A stretch of 64,000 nucleotides of DNA from Neobacillus sp. WH10. Its GTDB lineage: Bacteria; Bacillota; Bacilli; Bacillales; Cytobacillaceae. The DNA lies in NCBI RefSeq assembly GCF_030123405.1, contig NZ_CP126110.1, positions 868,001-932,000 on the forward strand. The letters are read 5' to 3'. Each line of letters begins with the position of its first letter. The stretch's first letter is position 1. The notes under the pieces were generated by a model. That model saw only the letters and a program-made list of their open reading frames with translations, was not told where the DNA came from and did no database searches. Positions 37,284 through 45,956 of this stretch are shown here, in pieces. Made by a program: the position numbers and the translations under genes.

Positions 37284-38349
37284 ACAATTACTAATTGGTA
37301 CAACGTTATCTATCGGTTTATTAGGAGGATGTTCTGGAGAACTGACTGCCTCCGCAGAGGAAATTGTTTCAAATGTACTAGAAGCTGACAAGAAGTTTGA
37401 TGCCTATTATGGCAAGGCTGAAATGAAATTCTACACCGGTAAAGAGGTTACTGAGAATATAAGTTTTGAAGAATTTGTAAGCAATGACCAAAAGAGGAAA
37501 GTGATAACAACTGACCATAAAAAAAATAATCAACAAGTGTTTTCTCTTAACGATGGTAAAAAGGTAATTACTTACGAACAAGGTAGTGATAAAGCTATGA
37601 GTATACCATTTTCAGATGAGGAAAGCCCAGCTTCGATAACCCCGAAAGAACAATTAACAAAGTTACTTGAGGGATTGGGGAAAACCCATACGTATGAAGT
37701 GGTAGGAGAGGAAAAGATCCTCGGTCTTGATACATACCATTTAAAGGTAAAAGCTAAATCGAAGAAATCTGTTTTAGGTGATATGGAATATTGGGTAGAT
37801 CAAAAGACTTGGTTTATAGTGAAGGCGATTACCAATTCAGGTGACAGCCGATCTGAAATGGAATACAAAAAGCTGGACTTCACTCCTAAATTCGATAACG
37901 ATACCTTTACTTTGAATATCCCAAAAAATGTAAAAATTGAGAACCTAGATAATAGTCTTCAGCCAACGACCGGGACTATCGAAGAAGCAGAGAAAGCGCT
38001 GGGGGAACCGTTTCTTATTTTTGATGAAAAGACAGCAAAATTGGAAAGAGTAGAATGGTTAAACCTAAAGGGAGAATTGAATCGAACCGAGGTAACGATT
38101 TCTTATGAGACAGCTGAAGGATCCACCTTTTCCTTGTCAATTTTTCCTACTCCAAAGGAAAAGGGTATGGAAATAGAAGGGGAGGATTCTAAAATTCGCG
38201 GACAGCATGCGGGTTATATGGAAGAAATCAGTGCGGTAACCTGGGATGAAAACGGGATGAGGTATACAATTATAATGGATCAACCTGATCTAACCCTGGA
38301 AAAAATGAGTCAATTAACTGAAAGTATGCATCTAAGCTCAAATAAATAA
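37273..38349 (+). CDS. Lipoprotein with LolA/MucB-like fold and C-terminal DUF4367-like domain
   Basis: A 358-residue lipoprotein with signal 'LLIGTTLSIGLLGGCSGELT' (lipobox LGGC). Residues 20-220 have the pattern of LolA-like domains ('YWVDQKTWFIVKAI', 'KLDFTPKFDNDTFTLNIP'). The rest, about 235-355, resembles DUF4367 ('GSTFSLSIFPTPKEKGMEIE', 'YTIIMDQPDLTLEKMSQL'). ATG 37273, preceded by GAAAGGAAGG, overlaps the kinase end by 11 bp. It probably serves as a surface partner or target of the two-component system. Confidence 0.8.
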   Translation: MKIKQLLIGTTLSIGLLGGCSGELTASAEEIVSNVLEADKKFDAYYGKAEMKFYTGKEVTENISFEEFVSNDQKRKVITTDHKKNNQQVFSLNDGKKVITYEQGSDKAMSIPFSDEESPASITPKEQLTKLLEGLGKTHTYEVVGEEKILGLDTYHLKVKAKSKKSVLGDMEYWVDQKTWFIVKAITNSGDSRSEMEYKKLDFTPKFDNDTFTLNIPKNVKIENLDNSLQPTTGTIEEAEKALGEPFLIFDEKTAKLERVEWLNLKGELNRTEVTISYETAEGSTFSLSIFPTPKEKGMEIEGEDSKIRGQHAGYMEEISAVTWDENGMRYTIIMDQPDLTLEKMSQLTESMHLSSNK

Positions 38350-38432
38350 GGTGTTGGGAAAAGAGGTGCCGGGGGTTCAAGGCATGGAAGCAGTGCAACA
38401 TGATTAATTTTTGGCGATAAAGGGTGAGTGGA

Positions 38433-38810
38433 ATGAGTTTGACGAATAAATACGAGGAGCGTGTGATGTCGGATTTAGAGGTCGATGAATACATCATTAC
38501 GATTGCTGGGGGAAGAACAGCTCCAACAAATTGGGTGATGAAGATATTCCCTGAGATTTCCTGGCTAACAAAGTATAACATGCCAATCGTTTTCGTCTTA
38601 ACCAATCAAAGAATTCTTGTGTATAAGTTACATTCAGACTCTGAAATTAAATTGGCGATGAGTGTCCATAGAAAGGATATAAAGGACTGTATTGAAGCGA
38701 ATGGTCCGCTAAACGGAGCGATTCAATTAACGTTGAAAGACAGTCAAACCTTTAAATTTGTTCTTAAGAAGGATTGCGTCCCCGAGATTGTGCTAGAACT
38801 TCTAGAATAA
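38433..38810 (+). CDS. Small PH-domain-like protein of unknown function
   Basis: A 125-residue soluble protein. The segment 'IVFVLTNQRILVYKLHSDSE', then 'RKDIKDCIEANGPLNGAIQL', matches the strand pattern of bacterial PH-like domains (YokE/bPH type), which often sit at the membrane. ATG 38433 behind AAAGGGTGAG is the likely start; GTG 38424 is also in frame. It follows the lipoprotein by 83 bp, with a terminator at its end, so it may be the last gene of that operon. Confidence 0.6.
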   Translation: MSLTNKYEERVMSDLEVDEYIITIAGGRTAPTNWVMKIFPEISWLTKYNMPIVFVLTNQRILVYKLHSDSEIKLAMSVHRKDIKDCIEANGPLNGAIQLTLKDSQTFKFVLKKDCVPEIVLELLE

Positions 38811-38817
38811 CGGATAG

Positions 38818-38853
38818 AAAAAAGGAAGTGAATTGAAATCACTTCCTTTTTTT
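38818..38853 (+). terminator. Terminator at the end of the two-component operon
   Basis: AAAGGAAGTGA and TCACTTCCTTT form a near-perfect stem around ATTGAAA, followed by a T run. Confidence 0.92.
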
Positions 38854-39081
38854 ATACATAAAAAACTGACTAACAGTGACTGTCTGAAAGTGGAAAAGAA
38901 AATTAAGGTGGTAATTTTGACCTGAATATAATGTCGTAATTCACTTAAATAAGGAATCTCTTACTCTTATTTGAGTTCCATATGTCCGAAGGAAAATTCC
39001 CCGGAGGAGACTCTACTGATGTGATAAGTACTAGGATTAAAAACAAAATATACACCAATATTCAATTTTCATAGTCACTGC

Positions 39082-40944
39082 TCATTTTCCAACCGACTTT
39101 GCCACTAGTTCTGCGTAGGCCTTAGCTCCTTTTTCATTTAAGTGGACACCATCGGGTGAAAAATATTCATTGTGCCCTGCACTGGCGGCGTACCAATTAA
39201 CCAGAGTGGTATTATCGAATTTTTCGGTTACTTCTTTTAGAGTATTGTTTACCTCAGTTTCCCAAGGACGTGGGACACGGGTATTGATGAAAATAATTTT
39301 TCGATTATTTCCAATTAATTCAATCATTGATATTAATTGATTCTCAGTAAATGGGCCATTTGTGCCGAGTTCGATAATTACAGTATCCCCTAATGTTCCT
39401 TCTTGCTTCATTCTTTTTACTACATCCAATGCTTGAGACATTTGACGGCCTACTTTTCCGTCGGCATTTAATGAAGGAAAATATTCAGTTAAATAAGGGG
39501 CAACATCAAGTAATATAGAATCACCAATTGCTGTCACCGTTTCATTTTTTTCGCTAGAGGGTTCTGTTTGCGGAAGTTTATTTTCACCGTCTGGTTTTGT
39601 TAGCTCTTCTTTTTTTGAATGAACATCAGGGGAAGGAGGTTCCTTTTTCTTCTGTTCTATTTCTAATTGATTATTAGAACGATCTTCTTTAATTGCAGCA
39701 TGCGTTTCCTCTTTTTTATCTGTTTTTGCAATAGTCACATTGTGAATAGCTATAAATGAGACAAGGATTATTAGCACACCTCCGCCAAGGACAATCCAGC
39801 GTCTAATAATAAAACGATTATGAAACGATTTCTTTGTAGCAATTCTTCTCCACGTTTCTTTCAATCCATATAGGCGAATTGGATTTTCGATAAATTTCCA
39901 TGATAAAGACGCCAATACAATAATGCATGTTAATTGGAATATAACTCTGCCAATCGAAATTCCTGTTGTATTTATTGCTGGACTAGTTAAAATAAGGACG
40001 GGATATTGCCACAAATAGATCCCATAGGAACGGATACCAATCCATCTTAGTGGTTTAAAATTAAAGACTCTACTAATGCTGTTAGCTGGATGAACGAGCA
40101 CGGCAACTAATAACATAGAAGCAATTGATAATAAAACCATCCCTCCACGGTATAGGAAAGGGTCATATTGATTGGTAAGTCCAACCATTAAAAGGATCAC
40201 TACAAGCGCAATTGTCCCGATTAAATTAAGGACAAGTCGTAAAGCTAATGGTACTTTGGCAGCAAGCTTTTGACTTGGCCAAATAAGTGCAAGAGCAGAA
40301 CCAATTAATAGAGAAAAAGCTCTTGTATCAGTCCCGTAATAGACTCTACTTGGATCCGATCCGGGTTCATATAATATGGCCATTGTTAATGCAGAAATAC
40401 CGATTAAGGTGAGAGTAATAAATAAGATTGAACGTTTAGAGATAAAGCGTAACCCGAATGCAAGCAGCAATGGCCAGAAAAGATAAAATTGTTCTTCTAC
40501 TGCTAATGACCAAAAATGAGTTAATAATGATGGTGATTGAAAGCTATCAAAATAGGATTGGTGATGAAAGATGTACCACCAATTACTAATATATAGTAAA
40601 GCAGCTAGAGCATCCGCTTGCAATTTTTCTAAAAGATGATGATGAAACAAGCTTACCCAGCCAATAATGATCACTAACATTGTGAGCATGGCTGGAAGTA
40701 AGCGTCTAGCACGGCGAATCCAGAAATTTTTTAAATTAATTCTTCTTCGCTGCTCCCACTCAGTCATTATGATATCAGTAATAAGGTAGCCAGACAGCAC
40801 GAAGAACACGACTACACCTAAAAAACCTCCAGATGCCCAAGGGAATCCAATATGATAGAAAATGACAGAAAGCACTGCTAAACCTCTTAGACCATCTAAT
40901 CCTTCTAGGTATCTTCTGTTTTGCACTTTAGGGTTAGTCGTCAT
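39082..40944 (-). CDS. oatA: Peptidoglycan O-acetyltransferase, OatA-like
   Basis: A 620-residue two-part protein. Residues 1-390 form the acyltransferase-3 domain with about eleven membrane segments ('LRGLAVLSVIFYHIGFPWASGG', 'HFWSLAVEEQFYLFWPLLL'). A charged linker follows, then an extracytoplasmic SGNH-like domain with 'GDSILLDV', 'GRQMSQAL', 'IELGTNGP' and the catalytic 'SPDGVHLNEKG'. OatA acetylates MurNAc and confers lysozyme resistance. In B. subtilis oatA (yrhL) follows sigV-rsiV; the same neighbours occur here, but a 700-bp insert separates them. A sigma-V-like promoter lies about 400 bp upstream. Confidence 0.9.
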   Translation of the reverse strand: MTTNPKVQNRRYLEGLDGLRGLAVLSVIFYHIGFPWASGGFLGVVVFFVLSGYLITDIIMTEWEQRRRINLKNFWIRRARRLLPAMLTMLVIIIGWVSLFHHHLLEKLQADALAALLYISNWWYIFHHQSYFDSFQSPSLLTHFWSLAVEEQFYLFWPLLLAFGLRFISKRSILFITLTLIGISALTMAILYEPGSDPSRVYYGTDTRAFSLLIGSALALIWPSQKLAAKVPLALRLVLNLIGTIALVVILLMVGLTNQYDPFLYRGGMVLLSIASMLLVAVLVHPANSISRVFNFKPLRWIGIRSYGIYLWQYPVLILTSPAINTTGISIGRVIFQLTCIIVLASLSWKFIENPIRLYGLKETWRRIATKKSFHNRFIIRRWIVLGGGVLIILVSFIAIHNVTIAKTDKKEETHAAIKEDRSNNQLEIEQKKKEPPSPDVHSKKEELTKPDGENKLPQTEPSSEKNETVTAIGDSILLDVAPYLTEYFPSLNADGKVGRQMSQALDVVKRMKQEGTLGDTVIIELGTNGPFTENQLISMIELIGNNRKIIFINTRVPRPWETEVNNTLKEVTEKFDNTTLVNWYAASAGHNEYFSPDGVHLNEKGAKAYAELVAKSVGK

Positions 40945-41344
40945 GGTCTTTCACCCTTAAATCCAAGTCAGTATTTTTTGTTCGAAATTTGTTTTTTAAA
41001 ATAGGTAAGTAGTTCATAGATGATTTTTCCTTTCTATTAAAAAATACATGTTTAAATGATGAAAATTAACGATCATGGTAATGCCTAAAGTAAATTCAAA
41101 GCATTCCCTCACTTCATATGGCAGATAAGGGGGATAGACCGTATAGAGACAAAGATAAGGTTAATTTTTTTTGTGGATGATGTAAAGTTTTTTGAACCAC
41201 CTGATCTAAACTATGTGCGAATCGATAAAAGTTAACCTTGTTTTCTGTTATAAATTGTATAAGTTTATGTTAAGACTGACTTTTCTTCATTAAAAAAGAG
41301 TGTCTCTTTCCTTGATACGTATTCTTTGTTGCATACGAAAAATA

Positions 41345-41369
41345 GACGTACGGCATAAAGAAAAAGTTT
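41345..41369 (-). promoter_or_regulatory. Putative sigma-V promoter upstream of oatA
   Basis: On the - strand AAACTTTTTCTTTA, seven nt, then CGTC. The same 14-nt block, eight nt and CGTC stand before sigV (43076-43101). ECF sigma factors of this group recognise AAC-type -35 and CGTC -10 elements. The leader to oatA would be about 400 nt, which is long, so a nearer promoter may also exist. Confidence 0.6.
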
Positions 41370-41474
41370 AACCTGCTTTTGTACTGATTTTTAATTGAAA
41401 AATAGACTTGGCAATGTAAACTGCCATTAATTAATGTGGATAAAACAGAACAAAGGGGGGGTTCAAAGAAATCA

Positions 41475-41602
41475 AAATAAGGATATCCCAGAAAAAAGAG
41501 TCAAACCCCTCAACCTACAATATATAGCTGATCGTCACTTGAAAATCAGCTGTAAATTGAGTGTTGAAAGTGGGGTCAGAATCTTTTGGGATATCCTTAT
41601 TT
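41475..41602. repeat. 128-bp palindromic element, MITE-like, between rsiV and oatA
   Basis: AAATAAGGATATCCC (41475-41489) is repeated inverted as GGGATATCCTTATTT (41588-41602). Further inward ACCCC/GGGGT and AGCTGAT/ATCAGCT also pair, so the whole folds into one long hairpin. It has the size and form of a small non-autonomous element and interrupts a gene order that is compact in B. subtilis. No target duplication was established. Confidence 0.7.
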
Positions 41603-41652
41603 CTTTTATCTTAGGTAAAGGTAAGTGTCAAACTATCTTCTCCTCGTGGATG

Positions 41653-42534
41653 CTATTTTATATACTCATCGCTCACCAGAGTGTCTTTTAGGACGTCCGT
41701 AGGGATGACGAATTCAACAATACCCATATAACCAGGAGCCACTTCATATTTGTCAAAACTAATGACCAATTTGTTATTTTTGTTAATGTAGAAATTTTGA
41801 TCAGGCTTTATTTTTTCAAAAGTGTCTAGTGGATCATTTCCTTCTTTATTTGGATTCTTTACCCAGTAAGTTAAGTCAGAGTCTTGTTCCATTTGAGTAA
41901 TCATTTGCTTTTTAATTTCATTGCTGATCAAATCAACATAGGCATCACTTTTAAATAGGCTTGGTAAGGTGATTAGCAGCTTATTTTTCTTATCAATCGT
42001 GTCAAAATGGAACGTTGTTGATGACGATCCGACTGTGTTTACCGTATAACGTCCAATGGATAAGAGCTGGTCAGTATCTGTTTTTACTTCGTACCCATTC
42101 TCTATGCCTAAATGTCCGCCGCCACTTTCCTTTAGATCTTTCATATCAGCCTGGAATTGTTGATAGAGTTCTTCACTTTCTTTTAGATATTTTTGATTTA
42201 ATGTTGATTGTAATTCTTTATTATCAAGGTTATTAATCGAAGGTACTTTAATATCTGCATGGTACGTTTCCTCATCAACCTTGAATTCTCTAAATGTTAA
42301 TACTTTCACCACATTTTTTAGAACAGGAACCTCAGCCATAGTCATGGCAAATGTCTGACTTGCATTTAATCCTCCAATAAAGATAGCAGCAGATGCAGCT
42401 AGTCCGACCGCCACTTTTGTCATTATGCGCTTCTTAGGCTTTTGTTTTAGTGCCTTTTTAACAACAAAGTCTAACTGACTAGGGATAGGAATGTCATTAT
42501 ATTCTTTCATTAATGCCTCCATTTTTTTATCCAT
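41653..42534 (-). CDS. rsiV: Anti-sigma factor RsiV
   Basis: About 293 residues: a short cytoplasmic sigma-binding part, one membrane segment (about 34-52, 'VAVGLAASAAIFIGGLNA') and an extracytoplasmic domain resembling the DUF3298/RsiV sensor ('HADIKVPSINNLDNKELQ', 'SSSTTFHFDTIDKKNKLLI'). In B. subtilis RsiV binds lysozyme and is then cut by signal peptidase and RasP, freeing sigma-V. ATG 42534 behind GGGAGG is chosen over the open frame to 42564, and lies 4 bp past the sigV stop. Confidence 0.9.
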   Translation of the reverse strand: MDKKMEALMKEYNDIPIPSQLDFVVKKALKQKPKKRIMTKVAVGLAASAAIFIGGLNASQTFAMTMAEVPVLKNVVKVLTFREFKVDEETYHADIKVPSINNLDNKELQSTLNQKYLKESEELYQQFQADMKDLKESGGGHLGIENGYEVKTDTDQLLSIGRYTVNTVGSSSTTFHFDTIDKKNKLLITLPSLFKSDAYVDLISNEIKKQMITQMEQDSDLTYWVKNPNKEGNDPLDTFEKIKPDQNFYINKNNKLVISFDKYEVAPGYMGIVEFVIPTDVLKDTLVSDEYIK

Positions 42535-42538
42535 TGTA

Positions 42539-43042
42539 TCAACCTCCCATATAGGAAATATCATTCATTTCTATTCGCAGCATTTTAAGTCCTTTATATA
42601 AACGAGTCTTAATCGTGTTTTCCTTTTCATTTAGAACTTCAGCTATTTCACGAATTTTTAGGTCTTCAAAAAATTTAAGAATAATAACAGTTCGATATTT
42701 AGGCGGCAATTCATTGAGTAACTTGGTTAAATCAACATTTTCATATGTGTCATTCTTTTTGGGGCTAAAAAATTCTATAGTATCATCATCCACTACCATT
42801 TCCTTTTTCTTTTTGCGTAATAAATCTAATGATGTGTTAACTACGATGCGAAAAAACCAACTTTTTAACGCTTGAGAATTTTCTAAGGTATGAATCCCTT
42901 TTAGGGCTTTGTGGATTGACTCTTGAATAATATCTAAAGCATCCTCTTCATTTTTAACGTAACTATATGCTAATCGATAAAATTTCTCTTTGTTTTCCAT
43001 TACGAAATCTGTAAGTAATTCTTCTTGATCTTTTTTCTTCAT
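42539..43042 (-). CDS. sigV: ECF sigma factor SigV
   Basis: A 167-residue ECF sigma factor. Region 2 reads 'FYRLAYSYVKNEEDALDIIQESIHKAL' with 'SWFFRIVVNTSLDLLRKKKK'; region 4 reads 'LPPKYRTVIILKFFEDLKIREIAEVLNEKENTIKTRLYKGL' (given in parts). With rsiV and oatA adjacent, this is the SigV lysozyme-response module. ATG 43042 follows AAAGGAGGTG. The promoter upstream matches the one near oatA, consistent with autoregulation. Confidence 0.92.
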   Translation of the reverse strand: MKKKDQEELLTDFVMENKEKFYRLAYSYVKNEEDALDIIQESIHKALKGIHTLENSQALKSWFFRIVVNTSLDLLRKKKKEMVVDDDTIEFFSPKKNDTYENVDLTKLLNELPPKYRTVIILKFFEDLKIREIAEVLNEKENTIKTRLYKGLKMLRIEMNDISYMGG

Positions 43043-43075
43043 CGCTTGGCACCTCCTTTTGGATTCTATAAAAAA

Positions 43076-43101
43076 GACGCCAATTATTAAAGAAAAAGTT
43101 T
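43076..43101 (-). promoter_or_regulatory. Putative autoregulated sigma-V promoter of sigV
   Basis: On the - strand AAACTTTTTCTTTA, eight nt, CGTC, located about 35 bp before the sigV start codon. It is almost identical to the element upstream of oatA. Confidence 0.65.
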
Positions 43102-43141
43102 TTGGTATTTGTGATTACGATAAAAAATCAACAAAAGAAAA

Positions 43142-43167
43142 GCGAACAGTGACTATCACTGCTCGCT
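43142..43167. repeat. Hairpin GCGAACAGTG...CACTGCTCGC
   Basis: A 10-bp stem with one mismatch, closely related to the hairpin at 549-575. Two copies of this sequence in 64 kb suggest a dispersed element. Confidence 0.6.
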
Positions 43168-43208
43168 AGACCCAGTCTCATTTAAGATTTTTGGGAGGGT
43201 GGTAAAAT

Positions 43209-43426
43209 ATGAAAAAAATGAATTACATCTATTAATTCAAATGTATCAAAAGATTTATTTAGCTTAAGTGGTGGATTTCCTAAAAAGGCACTTTGTTTAC
43301 AAAATGAGGATGGGAGATGGGAAATTACTATAGTGAACGTGAAGTGAAATTACTACTGAAAAATTTGAAATGGAAGAATACTCTGTGCAAAAGTTTTGGA
43401 ATTACTGGATTACAGGAAAAGTCTAA
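43209..43426 (+). pseudogene. Decayed small gene with several frameshifts
   Basis: After GGGAGG, ATG 43209 opens MKKMNYIY and stops. In the next frame comes the coherent 'SINSNVSKDLFSLSGGFPKK' and 'ALCLQNEDGRWEIT'; then YSEREVK in another frame; then 'TTEKFEMEEYSVQKFWNYWI' up to TAA at 43424-43426. The parts join into one protein of about 70 residues if three small indels near A runs are repaired. I do not recognise the family. Confidence 0.55.
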
Positions 43427-43443
43427 TGAATTATTCCAGCATA

Positions 43444-43491
43444 GGTACCTCCCCTGATGTTAGGACTTTAACTCATTAAGGGTCAGGCACC
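43444..43491. repeat. REP-like hairpin (GGTACCTCCCC / GGGTCAGGCACC)
   Basis: A worn member of the GTGCCTGAC family with inner GACTTTAACTC and a T run after it. It lies just past the decayed ORF. Confidence 0.6.
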
Positions 43492-43542
43492 TTTTTCTGA
43501 GGAGTAGGGCCGTTTCTTTTATTTTCATAGTATCTGAATTAT

Positions 43543-43653
43543 TTATTCCTCTTCCGTATATGCTTCTACTGTGATTTCTCTGCATTCCCAGCATTCAGTT
43601 CTGTTCCTCTCCATAATTGATAATTCCTTTCCACAAGAAATGCAAATATCCAT
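43543..43653 (-). CDS. 36-residue zinc-ribbon microprotein
   Basis: ATG 43653, preceded by AAAGGGGG with 8 nt spacing, opens a 36-codon frame: MDICISCGKELSIMERNR, then TECWECREITVEAY, ending EEE and TAA. The two CxxC pairs (residues 4/7 and 21/24) form a complete zinc-ribbon knuckle pair. Similar tiny Cys4 proteins (YhfH-like) are common and uncharacterised in Bacillaceae. It is shorter than most gene finders accept. No partner gene is obvious. Confidence 0.65.
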   Translation of the reverse strand: MDICISCGKELSIMERNRTECWECREITVEAYTEEE

Positions 43654-43934
43654 AGGTAAAGATCCCCCTTTCAAGTGAAAATGTTTTATAAATATATGTA
43701 TGCATATATTCAATTATGCTGTCTTTTTTGCCCCCCTATGTTTGTTCAAAGCATCGATCCTTTTTTTCGCTGGCACAATTCACCGTTTATGTTGAGACGA
43801 AATTGTGTTAGTCACCTTCTTTAGAGGGTATAGGAAATTTATGTTAAAATATTCTTAGGGGATTCGGGCGGTGCCAGTGGCTCGGCACTAATCTTAAAGC
43901 AGTATAACGAGTCTCTGTGTAAGGGAAGGATTAG

Positions 43935-44885
43935 ATGACAAATATTAACGAAATCGCTAAGATGGCCGGTGTGTCAGTGACGACCGTATCAAGAGTTTTA
44001 AACAACTATAAATATGTATCTGAAGAAAAAAGAGCCATCGTTCTGAAAGTTATTGATGAAATGAATTATACCCCTAATAAAAATGCGGTCGATTTAATTC
44101 GTGGAGAGACAAGAATGATTGGCGTCATCATTCCATATAACAACAATCAAGCGTTCGATCAAATGTTACATGGGGTGCTTAATCAATCTGTTGAGAAGGA
44201 TTATTCCATTACTGTTCTCCCAACTAAATACAATAAAGATAAAGAGATAGAGTATCTTTCAATGCTGAAAAATAAATTGCTCGATGGAATAATCATCACG
44301 TCAAGGTCAAATAATTGGGAGTCGATAATCCCCTATACTAATTATGGTTCAGTCGTTTCATGTGAATATACGAATCATCCGGAGATAGGATGCTCCTATA
44401 TAGATAGATACGCCTCGTATCTTGATGCTTTTAAATACCTTAAAGAAAAAGGACATAGTAAAGTAGCCTTTACAACTGTTAGAGGAATGGAAAGCATGAG
44501 TACAAGTCAACTTATTACAGCTTATAAAGAAGTATTTGGAGAACTTCAAACCGAGTTTTATCTATCAGATTGTTCTAGTTTTAAGGATGGATATAATGCC
44601 GGAAAGAAGCTGTTGAGTCAAAAAACAAGACCAACGGCAATATATGCAAATGGGGATGAAGTGGCTGGCGGGATGTATCAGTATGCTCAATCTATCAATA
44701 TGAGAGTACCCGATGATTTAGCTATCATAGGACAAGAAAACCAACCCATTGGTATTGGAATGGGGATTTCTTCGGTAGATCATCAATTAATTAAGGTTGG
44801 TGAACAAGCTTTTGATCTTGTCATTAACAAATCTAGACAAAAAATTGAAATACCTTATAGAATTATCGAACGTTCATCCATTTAG
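43935..44885 (+). CDS. LacI-family transcriptional regulator
   Basis: A 316-residue protein with an N-terminal HTH 'INEIAKMAGVSVTTVSRVLN' and hinge 'MNYTPNKNAVDLIRG', followed by the periplasmic-binding-like domain ('MIGVIIPYNNNQAFDQMLHG', 'AIIGQENQPIGIGMGISSVD'). It would repress genes until a sugar or similar ligand binds. The HAD phosphatase gene follows after 69 bp and may be its target or partner. GGAAGG precedes ATG 43935. Confidence 0.92.
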   Translation: MTNINEIAKMAGVSVTTVSRVLNNYKYVSEEKRAIVLKVIDEMNYTPNKNAVDLIRGETRMIGVIIPYNNNQAFDQMLHGVLNQSVEKDYSITVLPTKYNKDKEIEYLSMLKNKLLDGIIITSRSNNWESIIPYTNYGSVVSCEYTNHPEIGCSYIDRYASYLDAFKYLKEKGHSKVAFTTVRGMESMSTSQLITAYKEVFGELQTEFYLSDCSSFKDGYNAGKKLLSQKTRPTAIYANGDEVAGGMYQYAQSINMRVPDDLAIIGQENQPIGIGMGISSVDHQLIKVGEQAFDLVINKSRQKIEIPYRIIERSSI

Positions 44886-44954
44886 CTATTGACCTGAAAT
44901 CCATTTCATATTTTATCCTATTCTAAACAGATAAAATATGGGAGGTTGAAGAGA

Positions 44955-45566
44955 ATGTATAGTACGTTTATTTTTGATTTAGATGGGACGATTATCGATT
45001 CTGAGTTGATTGGGCTTACAGCATTACAAGCAACATTAAAGGAACAAGGAATTGAAAAAGATTTAGATGAACTCCGTTTTTCACTCGGTATTCCCGGTCT
45101 GACTACATTAGAAATATTAAATATTGCTGATATTCCAACCACACTTGAATCATGGCTAGAGAAGGAAAAACCCTTAATGAAAAATGTTCCTATATTTGAA
45201 GGAATTATTGACGTGATTAATGGGCTTCCTAAAGCCGGTATTGTAACCTCTAAAACTGCTGAAGAAATGAACCATAGCTTTTATTTATTAAATATCGATC
45301 ATCATTTTCACTCGGTCGTTTGTGCGAGTGATACAGAAAAACGTAAGCCTAATCCGGATCCATTAGAACTAGCACTGAAGATGTTAGGCTGTAAAGCGGA
45401 TGAAGCTATTTATATAGGTGATTCAATATACGATATGCAATGTGCAAACGCAGCTGGTGTAGATTTTGGTCTAGCTTTATGGGGGGCACGAACTACATCA
45501 GGATTTGAAAATGCAAAGTATATTTTTGAAAATCCTAAAGATATTCTCAATCTGATTAATAATTAG
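44955..45566 (+). CDS. HAD-superfamily phosphatase (phosphoglycolate phosphatase-like)
   Basis: A 203-residue HAD hydrolase with motif I 'FIFDLDGTIIDSE' (nucleophile Asp), motif II near 'AGIVTSKT', motif III Lys in 'EKRKPNPDPL' and motif IV 'YIGDSIYDMQCANAAG'. The cap is inserted after motif I (type C1). It acts on small phosphate esters such as sugar phosphates. GGGAGG before ATG 44955 sets the start. It probably forms a unit with the LacI regulator. Confidence 0.9.
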   Translation: MYSTFIFDLDGTIIDSELIGLTALQATLKEQGIEKDLDELRFSLGIPGLTTLEILNIADIPTTLESWLEKEKPLMKNVPIFEGIIDVINGLPKAGIVTSKTAEEMNHSFYLLNIDHHFHSVVCASDTEKRKPNPDPLELALKMLGCKADEAIYIGDSIYDMQCANAAGVDFGLALWGARTTSGFENAKYIFENPKDILNLINN

Positions 45567-45573
45567 AGATAAT

Positions 45574-45623
45574 GGTGCCTGACCCTTAGTCTGTTAAAGC
45601 TTTAACGGCTGGGGGTCAGGCAT
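45574..45623. repeat. REP-like hairpin with GTTAAAGCTTTAAC core
   Basis: GGTGCCTGACCC...GGGGGTCAGGCATC with a perfect inner palindrome GTTAAAGCTTTAAC. It lies 8 bp after the HAD stop and is the clearest member of the family. A short TTGTGCCAGGCACAA palindrome follows near 45684-45698. Confidence 0.85.
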
Positions 45624-45731
45624 CTTATTTTGAATATTGCAGGTTATGCCATGAAACACTTTATGTTCTTCGACAATATACAGCTTGTGCCAGGCACAAC
45701 ATCACTTAATGAATTGTCTATAAAATTTATA

Positions 45732-45790
45732 GTTCATTATTATTTATGATGCGGTGAACCGTATCATAAGTAAATGAGGTTTTTTTATTG
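45732..45790. repeat. ACGGTGAACCGT hairpin family, copy 1
   Basis: TTATGATGCGGT-GA-ACCGTATCATAA forms a 12-bp near-perfect stem, followed by TAAATGAGGTTTTTT. Copies 2 and 3 are at 47551-47605 and 48081-48139. All three lie after the ends of genes. Confidence 0.8.
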
Positions 45791-45956
45791 ACTAGTTTCA
45801 ACGTTTATATACGTTGGCTGGAAATGCTTCTCTATTTTTAAAAGTAGTATTAAGTATATTTAAGGAGGAATCGATATATCAATTTTGGTGAAAATAGGTT
45901 GTAAGTAAACATTCTGTGTTAGAAGTATATGATAACTTTAATTAGGGGGAAAATGT

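Noticed and set aside
41434..41691. 85-codon ORF across the palindromic element
   Set aside because: It spans a non-coding hairpin and the end of rsiV on the other strand.
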